From positions 1-28,126 of the forward strand of contig JAVBLE010000063.1 of the NCBI GenBank assembly GCA_031553685.1: a stretch of 28,126 nt of DNA. The letters are read 5' to 3'. The notes under the pieces are model-generated. The model saw nothing but the letters and a program-made list of their open reading frames with translations. It was not told the origin of the DNA and did no database searches. The stretch comes from JAFGVL01 sp031553685 (GTDB lineage: Bacteria > Bacteroidota > Bacteroidia > Bacteroidales > Paludibacteraceae). Position numbers and translations under genes: made by a program. Shown here in pieces: positions 23,015 to 28,126 of this stretch (within the stretch, counting starts at the first letter, position 1; each line of letters begins with the position of its first letter).

Positions 23015-23022
23015 TATCTTTG
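23015..23022 (+). promoter_or_regulatory. -7 box for the M48 protease-cinA pair
   Basis: TATCTTTG matches TAnnTTTG, 33 bases before the protease ATG. A -33 element at the ideal distance is not clear (TTG at 22987-22989 is 25 bases away). Confidence 0.55.
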
Positions 23023-23055
23023 TATCCCTAAAATAAAATCAAACAAAATAAAATC

Positions 23056-24297
23056 ATGTTTACAACCATCACTTACATTATCATTGCCATTCTTATTATT
23101 GATTTTTTGGTAGAAAGAGGTTTAGCGTGGCTCAATGCCAAGAATGTAAAAACCGAACTACCCGAACAACTACAAGGTCTGTATGACGCAGACGAATATG
23201 CCAAACAACAATCTTATTTTCAAGCTAATCAGAAATTCGGATTAATTACTTCCACTCTTAGTTTGGTACTAATTCTATTGATGTTTATTATCGGCGGATT
23301 TGCCATTGTCAACAATTTTGCGGGTGAAGTTACCAATCACATGTTTATTCTATGGTCGTTACTGTTTTTTGGCATTATATTTTTCATCAATGATATTATA
23401 GGAATACCTTTCGAGTGGTACGACCAATTTGTGATCGAACAAAAATATGGGTTCAACAAAGCTACCAAAAAGATTTTTGTGTTGGATAAATTAAAAAACT
23501 GGGGAATAACCATTGTTGTGGGGGGTGGTATATTAGCACTCATACAATTTATTTACGGCAAATTTGAAACTAACTTTTGGTGGATGGCATGGGCAGCCAT
23601 GGCAGCATTCAGCATTTTTGCCACTATGTTTTATTCTAATTTGATTGTGCCGTTATTTAATAAGCAAACGCCGCTCGAAGCAGGCGAACTGCGTAATGCT
23701 ATCGAAGAATTTGCTCAAAAAGCCGATTTCAAGTTAGATAATATTTTTGTAATGGACGCGTCGAAACGCTCTACCAAAGGGAATGCCTATTTTTCAGGTT
23801 TGGGTGCTAAAAAGCGCATTGTACTTTTCGATACTTTGATTAATGACTTATCTACAGAAGAAATCGTTGCTGTACTGGCTCACGAAATCGGGCATTATAA
23901 AAAGAAACACACACTAATGGGATTAGGCATGTCGTTAGTCAACTCATTGGTAATGTTGTTTATTCTTGGTTTATTTTTAAATAGCGATGCATTGGCTATG
24001 GCTTTTGGTGTTGAACATGCAAACTTTCATATCAATTTATTGGCTTTTGGTTTGCTTTACACACCGGTTTCGGTGATACTTAGCCTGCTGATGAACATGG
24101 TGCTTCGCCGCAACGAATATCAGGCAGATGCTTATGCGGCTTCGTTCGGTTTGGGCGAACAGTTGATTTCGGGATTGAAAAAACTGACTACTAAATCGCT
24201 TGGTAATTTACAACCTCATCCGGCGTATGTGTTCTTCTACAATTCTCACCCGACGCTTTTGCAACGCATGGAAGCGATACGGGGAACTAAGAAATAG
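23056..24297 (+). CDS. M48 family membrane metalloprotease (Ste24-like)
   Basis: A 413-residue integral membrane protease. The zinc site is HEIGH (in LAHEIGHYKKKH, about residues 276-280) with the downstream Glu ligand in RRNEYQADAYA. Hydrophobic segments near 3-20, 68-92, 100-120, 153-175, 180-200, 295-315 and 325-350 fit the Ste24/CAAX-protease type layout. In bacteria this family degrades misfolded or damaged membrane proteins. The next gene, cinA, starts 6 bases after the stop, so the two are co-transcribed. Confidence 0.93.
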   Translation: MFTTITYIIIAILIIDFLVERGLAWLNAKNVKTELPEQLQGLYDADEYAKQQSYFQANQKFGLITSTLSLVLILLMFIIGGFAIVNNFAGEVTNHMFILWSLLFFGIIFFINDIIGIPFEWYDQFVIEQKYGFNKATKKIFVLDKLKNWGITIVVGGGILALIQFIYGKFETNFWWMAWAAMAAFSIFATMFYSNLIVPLFNKQTPLEAGELRNAIEEFAQKADFKLDNIFVMDASKRSTKGNAYFSGLGAKKRIVLFDTLINDLSTEEIVAVLAHEIGHYKKKHTLMGLGMSLVNSLVMLFILGLFLNSDALAMAFGVEHANFHINLLAFGLLYTPVSVILSLLMNMVLRRNEYQADAYAASFGLGEQLISGLKKLTTKSLGNLQPHPAYVFFYNSHPTLLQRMEAIRGTKK

Positions 24298-24303
24298 AAA
24301 TTT

Positions 24304-25551
24304 ATGCAGATTGAAATAATCACCATCGGCGACGAAATACTGATTGGGCAAATTGTAGATACAAACTCTGCCTTTATGGCGCAAGAGTTGAACAAAGTAG
24401 GGTTTCAGGTGAACGAAATTACTGCGATATCGGACAACGAAACACATATTTCGCAAACCATACAAGAGGTTCTTAAACGCACCGATGTTTTGCTTATTAC
24501 CGGCGGACTGGGACCTACCAAAGACGACATTACCAAGCAAACACTTTGCAAACTATTTAATACTGAATTGATTTTCAGTGATGAAGTGTTGCATACGATT
24601 GAGGCTCGTTTTGCTCATTTGACAATTGCGATGAATGAGCTTACCCGCAATCAGGCGTATGTACCGAAAGACTGCACAGTAATTCAAAACCAGGCAGGAA
24701 CGGCACCCATTATGTGGTTCGAACGCGAGGGGAAAATTATTATTTCGATGCCCGGCGTTCCGTCCGAAATGGAGTGGGCTATGGTAAACGAAATTATTCC
24801 CCGCCTGCAAAAAAGGTTCGACACCCCTACATTACTCCACAAAACACTTTTAGTTACCGACTTCCCCGAATCGCTGCTTGCTATGACAATCGAAGATTGG
24901 GAAAATTCTTTGCCCAAATTTATTAAGTTAGCTTATTTACCTTCATTTGGATTGGTAAAATTGCGACTTTCGGGCATAAATGGCAGTAAGGCTGAATTAG
25001 AAACTGTAATGAACAGCAAGATTGCTGAATTGCGCAAAATTTTAGGTTCATCCATTTTTGCAGAAGAAGATTTGCCATTGGAAGTGGTGATTGGTAATTT
25101 ATTAAAAGAGAAAGGACTAACGCTTTCTACTGCCGAAAGTTGTACAGGTGGCAATATTGCGCGGTTGATTACTTCGGTGCCGGGTAGTTCGGCTTACTTT
25201 AAAGGTTCGGTAGTGGCTTACAGCAATGAGGTGAAAGAGCATGTGTTGGGTGTTTCGGACGAAAATCTTTTACAGTACGGTGCTGTGAGCCAAGCTGTGG
25301 TTGAAGAAATGGCACAAGGTGTGATGAATATTACCGGCAGCGATGTGGCTGTGGCTACTTCGGGCATTGCAGGACCGGATGGCGGAACGATGGAAAAGCC
25401 TGTGGGAACTGTTTGGATTGCTGTCTGCACAAAAGATAAATGTATCAGTCGTAAGTTCCAATTTGGGAATGGGCGCGACCGGAATATTGCACGGGCTTCG
25501 TTGTCGGCGTTTACGATGATTAGGGAGCTTGTTTCGGAGCTTGTTTTTTGA
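24304..25551 (+). CDS. cinA: CinA family protein (nicotinamide-nucleotide amidohydrolase)
   Basis: A 415-residue two-domain protein. The N-terminal molybdopterin-binding-like domain (about 1-170) begins MQIEIITIGDEILIGQI and has the motif TGGLGPTKDD; in related proteins it acts on ADP-ribose. The C-terminal domain (about 255-415) has TAESCTGG, GSSAYFKGSVVAYSN and ATSGIAGPDGG..KPVGTVW, typical of NMN deamidase (PncC), which recycles nicotinamide mononucleotide. The length is normal. It is preceded by the M48 gene and followed by a composite repeat region. Confidence 0.95.
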   Translation: MQIEIITIGDEILIGQIVDTNSAFMAQELNKVGFQVNEITAISDNETHISQTIQEVLKRTDVLLITGGLGPTKDDITKQTLCKLFNTELIFSDEVLHTIEARFAHLTIAMNELTRNQAYVPKDCTVIQNQAGTAPIMWFEREGKIIISMPGVPSEMEWAMVNEIIPRLQKRFDTPTLLHKTLLVTDFPESLLAMTIEDWENSLPKFIKLAYLPSFGLVKLRLSGINGSKAELETVMNSKIAELRKILGSSIFAEEDLPLEVVIGNLLKEKGLTLSTAESCTGGNIARLITSVPGSSAYFKGSVVAYSNEVKEHVLGVSDENLLQYGAVSQAVVEEMAQGVMNITGSDVAVATSGIAGPDGGTMEKPVGTVWIAVCTKDKCISRKFQFGNGRDRNIARASLSAFTMIRELVSELVF

Positions 25552-25562
25552 AGAACATATAA

Positions 25563-25855
25563 GGCAGAATAAAAGGCTGTTAGCCAGATACCTGCCTGCC
25601 GTACGACCTTAGCTTTGCAAAGGAGAAAAATAGGGATGACTTCGACTACGCTCAGCCCAATGCCATTAAGTTAAGGAATAAAATCAGAAAAACTGCCTTC
25701 ATTGCGGGCTTGACCCGCAATCGCATTAACAGGTATGGTTTGCCTTGTTTGTCAGAATCAGTGGTCTTGTGCGATTGCGGGTCTGCCGAACTTGATTCTG
25801 TGCTGCAATGACGAAATCCTTAACCGCGCCCTGATGTTTTTTATATTATTCTGCC
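25563..25855. repeat. composite palindromic element with inverted ends
   Basis: Bounded by 10-bp perfect inverted ends (GGCAGAATAA 25563-25572, TTATTCTGCC 25846-25855). Inside are a CTTCGACTACGCTCAG module (about 25639-25654), a hairpin ATTGCGGG-CTTGA-CCCGCAAT (25701-25721) and a mixed module (25773-25810) starting ATTGCGGGTC, continuing with GAACTTGATTC and closing GCAATGACGA. This fills the whole gap between cinA and the exporter gene; no gene is supported here. The right end overlaps the last codons of the exporter subunit. Confidence 0.7.
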
Positions 25856-26335
25856 TCTTGTTAGCGACGATGCCCGTTTGGGGAATAAGATTATAGGAAA
25901 TATGGCGCCGACGGCGAGTAGGAAGATGACTGTGCCGACGGTTATTGAGTTGGAAAAGAATATTTCCATGTATTTTTCTTTGGCTGCGGGTTCGTTTGCC
26001 GACTGCAGGAACATAATCAGGGAGAATACCATGTTGTAGGCTAATTTGCCGGGTATCATTGGTAATAGTGCAGGTATACAGAGGACGGTGCTGGGCGAGT
26101 GTACTATCCTGCCAAACCACAGGCTGCCAAAGCCAATGAGGATGGCGGCGGCAAGGGAGGCTGTGGCTATTTCAATGCCTAAATAGGTGATGAGGCTGAA
26201 GCGGGTAGCGTGCCCGATGGCTGCGAGCAGGGCTACATAAGGGAATACGCGTCTGGGTGGATTGGATATGGCGCCGAAACCGATGCCGGCGATGGCTGCA
26301 AAGAGCGCATCTGTAAGGATATCGAGGGCTATCAT
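25841..26335 (-). CDS. threonine/serine exporter, YjjB-type subunit
   Basis: A 164-residue membrane protein with about five hydrophobic helices, the C-terminal half of the ThrE threonine/serine exporter family (YjjB type). Typical parts are GIGFGAISNPPRRVFPYVALLAAIGHATRF, IVHSPSTVLCIPALLPMIPGKLAY and a final helix. The frame is open further upstream, but ATG 26335, which overlaps the YjjP stop as ATGA, gives the usual start. The last codons and stop lie in the right inverted end of a composite repeat (25846-25855), so the C-terminus (RGRII) may have been altered by the insertion. Confidence 0.88.
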   Translation of the reverse strand: MIALDILTDALFAAIAGIGFGAISNPPRRVFPYVALLAAIGHATRFSLITYLGIEIATASLAAAILIGFGSLWFGRIVHSPSTVLCIPALLPMIPGKLAYNMVFSLIMFLQSANEPAAKEKYMEIFFSNSITVGTVIFLLAVGAIFPIILFPKRASSLTRGRII

Positions 26336-27102
26336 AATATGTTGTCTTTGATTAGGAATAGGGTGAATGCCATGCCAATGGCTATGCATACGATTAGCAG
26401 TATGGCTTGGGTGAGGCGGGCAAAACCTGTGAGGGTATGCCCTTCGACTATGTCGATAACGCCGTTGATAAGCGGAACGCCAGGCACTAAGAATAAGACG
26501 CTGGTTGCCATGGCTATGTCGGAGGTGGTGTTAAACAACAAGGTTGTGGATGCACACAGGGAGGCTACGAAAGCGGATACAATGAAAATAATATAATGGT
26601 TTAAAATTGTCAAAGACAGGCGCTGTTTTAGGAAGAAACCGGCTGCGGTTGCCAGAAATACAATGCCGACGGAATACCAATCGCCCCCAAAGAGCTTACA
26701 AAAAGATGCGTTAGCGCAACTGACCAGAGCTAATACTGTGAAGGGATTGATGGCGGGCTTGGAGATGATACGCTCGTACTTCTTTTTTAAAATGGATAAT
26801 GGCAAATGGTTGTCGTAGGTTTCCCAACTTAAGGCGCTCAGCTCTGAGTTCTGTTCGAAATTGATGGGAAGGGAGGGCGTTTCTACTACTTCGTTGTAGT
26901 GTTCGTGGGTTTGCTTGTCGTACAGGCTTAGCGTCATACTTTTTTGGAAAATGCTAAGCTGGGCTGTGTACCCAAAGGATTCGCCTATGCGTTTGGAGTT
27001 GCGTATTACGCGTGAGGTATGAACGCCACATCCCATCAGGTGCGAGGCGTATTCGGCAATGAATTCGCCTACTTCCAGCAGGTTTTCTTTTTTCTTTTCC
27101 AT
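26332..27102 (-). CDS. threonine/serine exporter, YjjP-type subunit
   Basis: A 256-residue protein, the N-terminal half of the ThrE family. A soluble region of about 115 residues (EFIAEYASHLMGCGVHTSRVIRN, with the MGCG.HTSRV motif) precedes five hydrophobic helices, among which VLFLVPGVPLINGVIDIVEG is the family hallmark. It exports threonine or serine (in enterobacteria the related YjjPB exports succinate, which would suit a propionate/succinate fermenter; inference). Separate YjjP and YjjB genes overlapping by 4 bases are a normal arrangement. A MITE-like element (27125-27262) lies 22 bases upstream, so its promoter must lie within or beyond it. Confidence 0.9.
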   Translation of the reverse strand: MEKKKENLLEVGEFIAEYASHLMGCGVHTSRVIRNSKRIGESFGYTAQLSIFQKSMTLSLYDKQTHEHYNEVVETPSLPINFEQNSELSALSWETYDNHLPLSILKKKYERIISKPAINPFTVLALVSCANASFCKLFGGDWYSVGIVFLATAAGFFLKQRLSLTILNHYIIFIVSAFVASLCASTTLLFNTTSDIAMATSVLFLVPGVPLINGVIDIVEGHTLTGFARLTQAILLIVCIAIGMAFTLFLIKDNIL

Positions 27103-27124
27103 AAAACATAAAAAGTTTAATTTT

Positions 27125-27262
27125 TTGGCATTGTTAATTTAGTATAGATTTTCTCGTTTTTCGTCATGCTGAACTTGATTCAGCATCTCCCTATCTATGG
27201 GGATTGCGGGTCAAGCCCGCAATGACGACAACTATAAAACTATACTAATTTAACAATGCCAA
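27125..27262. mobile_element. MITE-like element with 23-bp inverted ends
   Basis: The ends 27125-27147 (TTGGCATTGTTAATTTAGTA start) and 27240-27262 are inverted repeats with one mismatch. Inside, an outer CGTCAT/ATGACG pair (27162-27167 and 27222-27227) encloses two hairpins: ATGCTGAA-CTTGA-TTCAGCAT (27166-27186) and ATTGCGGG-TCAAG-CCCGCAAT (27203-27223). It is 138 bp and has no coding capacity, as expected for a non-autonomous element or a folded RNA repeat. No clear target duplication was seen. Confidence 0.7.
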
Positions 27263-27276
27263 TTTTTTATATCTTT

Positions 27277-27954
27277 CTACAACATTCCTTCAAATGCTTT
27301 CCAAAGCACATCGCCTTGTGGTACAGGCGCTACAATGTCAATTTTCTCTTTTGATACGGGATGGATAAATTCAATGCGGCGGGAATGCAGGCTAATGCTT
27401 CCATCGGGGTTCGAGCGTGTGAAACCATACTTTAAATCTCCTTTTATCGGGCTACCAATCTTTGCCAATTGACAGCGGATTTGATGATGTCGCCCTGTTT
27501 CCAGATTAATTTCAAGTAGCGTGTAATTATCCGATTGGGCAATTGTTTTATAACTCAAAACAGCTTTTTTAGCTCTTGTTTTTTCGACATCGTAAGCGTA
27601 ACTTTTATTTTGTTTCTCATTACGCACAAGATAGTGAATAAGAGTAGCCTCCGGTTCTTTGGGTGCAACTTTCACAATCGCCCAATAAGTTTTTTTTACC
27701 TCATGCTGCTGAAACATTTCGTTCAAGCGACTCAGGGCTTTACCTGTTTTGGCAAATAGCACCACGCCACTTGTTGGACGATCAAGCCGATGTGTAACAC
27801 CACAAAATACATTGCCCGGCTTGTTGTATTTTTCTTTTAGATAATACTTTACTTTGTCTGGCAGCGTTTCGTCGCCCGTCTTATCGCCCTGAGTCAAATC
27901 CGAGCAAGTTTTATTTACCGCAATCAGGTGATTGTCTTCGTATAAAATTTCCAT
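27277..27954 (-). CDS. RluA-family RNA pseudouridine synthase
   Basis: A 225-residue single-domain enzyme that isomerises uridine to pseudouridine in rRNA or tRNA. The catalytic motif is THRLDRPTSGVVLFAKT with Asp at about residue 57, followed by KTYWAIV and the RNA-binding-side motif TGRHHQIRCQLAKIGSPIKGD. No S4 domain is present at the N-terminus (starts MEILYEDNHLIAVNK), which fits the RluA/TruC-like short members. The exact target uridine cannot be told. Upstream is a truncated palindromic repeat and then an insertion sequence end. Confidence 0.93.
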   Translation of the reverse strand: MEILYEDNHLIAVNKTCSDLTQGDKTGDETLPDKVKYYLKEKYNKPGNVFCGVTHRLDRPTSGVVLFAKTGKALSRLNEMFQQHEVKKTYWAIVKVAPKEPEATLIHYLVRNEKQNKSYAYDVEKTRAKKAVLSYKTIAQSDNYTLLEINLETGRHHQIRCQLAKIGSPIKGDLKYGFTRSNPDGSISLHSRRIEFIHPVSKEKIDIVAPVPQGDVLWKAFEGML

Positions 27955-27964
27955 ATATATAGAT

Positions 27965-27984
27965 GTAGAGACGCAAAATTTTGC
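27965..27984. repeat. truncated GTAGAGACGC palindromic repeat
   Basis: GTAGAGACGCAAAATTTTGC is the left two thirds of a common palindrome that normally continues GTCTCTAC. The central GCAAAATTTTGC is intact, then the match stops abruptly at 27984/27985, where the insertion-sequence-like end begins. Confidence 0.65.
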
Positions 27985-28126
27985 ACTGGTGTCCGCTAAA
28001 ATAATTTAAGTTCATAATTGCTTACAGATTGTAAGTTGTCATAAGACTCGGCTTTCAAAAGAAACTCTTTTAAGTGTGTCTCTTTCTCAAAAAGAGATAT
28101 GCTTAAAGTTCTTAATAACTCAAACG
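27985..28126 (-). mobile_element. end of an IS4-type insertion sequence, cut by the window edge
   Basis: The element appears to start at ACTGGTGTCCGC (27985), directly where the palindrome 27965-27984 is broken, and contains the transposase 3' end. The other inverted end and the rest of the element are outside the window, so the boundary is inferred. Confidence 0.5.
27996..28126 (-). CDS. C-terminal end of a probable IS4-type transposase (partial)
   Basis: An open minus-strand frame enters from the window edge (codons from 28124) and ends with TAG at 27998-27996, giving 42 residues. The segment FELLRTLSISLFEKETHLKEF and the end YELKLF resemble the C-terminal LQILSVSLFEKTPL...LNLF pattern of the IS4-type transposases with a DUF4372 N-terminus that are common in Bacteroidales. 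The catalytic residues lie outside the window. The family call rests on this short pattern and the adjoining IS-like end. Confidence 0.5.
   Translation of the reverse strand, partial: FELLRTLSISLFEKETHLKEFLLKAESYDNLQSVSNYELKLF

Noticed and set aside
25841..27102. A frameshifted single ThrE gene
   Set aside because: The two frames overlap by ATGA and correspond to the normal separate YjjP and YjjB subunits.
1..28126. A CRISPR array
   Set aside because: Repeats are dispersed palindromic modules; nowhere are there regularly spaced direct repeats with unique spacers, and no cas gene is seen.

Overview
The window is a piece of chromosome from a member of the Bacteroidota, most likely a fermentative anaerobe of the order Bacteroidales. 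The evidence is the A+T-rich DNA, promoters of the TTTG-N20-TAnnTTTG type, scarce Shine-Dalgarno sequences, a DUF2795 protein of the Bacteroidetes type, a methylmalonyl-CoA decarboxylase operon laid out as in Bacteroidales, and many short palindromic intergenic repeats of kinds common in this phylum. The species cannot be named from the sequence alone.

Layout. Positions 1-760 hold a possible partial gene, a tRNA-Ser(GCU) with its own promoter and terminator, and mosaic repeats on both sides of it. Positions 763-5339 (minus strand) hold a complete operon: methylmalonyl-CoA epimerase, carboxyltransferase (MmdA), OadG-like subunit, biotin carrier, an extra 68-residue membrane protein and the Na+-pumping beta subunit. 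Together these would decarboxylate methylmalonyl-CoA to propionyl-CoA and export Na+, the last energy-conserving step of succinate-to-propionate fermentation. A good promoter lies upstream and a terminator downstream. Next come rlmH, a very large NtrY-like sensor kinase, and a convergent ABC-F ATPase gene carrying a palindromic repeat inside its coding sequence.

Positions 12093-20547 form an accessory island on the plus strand, visibly more A+T-rich in much of its length. Its first half is a tightly spaced five-gene run: an ankyrin-repeat protein, a shrunken DnaE-like polymerase core that has lost two of its three catalytic aspartates, a DUF2795 protein, a PD-(D/E)XK nuclease-like protein and an overlapping beta-CASP metallo-beta-lactamase nuclease. 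Its second half is a tandem duplication of a two-gene module, alpha/beta hydrolase (YqiA-like) plus PDDEXK_4-type nuclease. The second hydrolase copy is frameshifted. A small beta-rich protein and a strong terminator end the island. These two halves are the best candidates for an undescribed, possibly defence-related, system; that function is inference.

Positions 20629-25551 (plus) return to ordinary genes: a metallophosphoesterase, a DUF1801 protein overlapping an Nramp metal transporter, an M48 membrane protease and cinA. Positions 25841-27102 (minus) hold a split threonine/serine exporter (YjjB/YjjP type), then comes an RluA-family pseudouridine synthase. The spacers here contain composite palindromic elements, one of them MITE-like with 23-bp inverted ends. 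The window ends inside what looks like the tail of an IS4-type transposase, apparently inserted into a further palindromic repeat.
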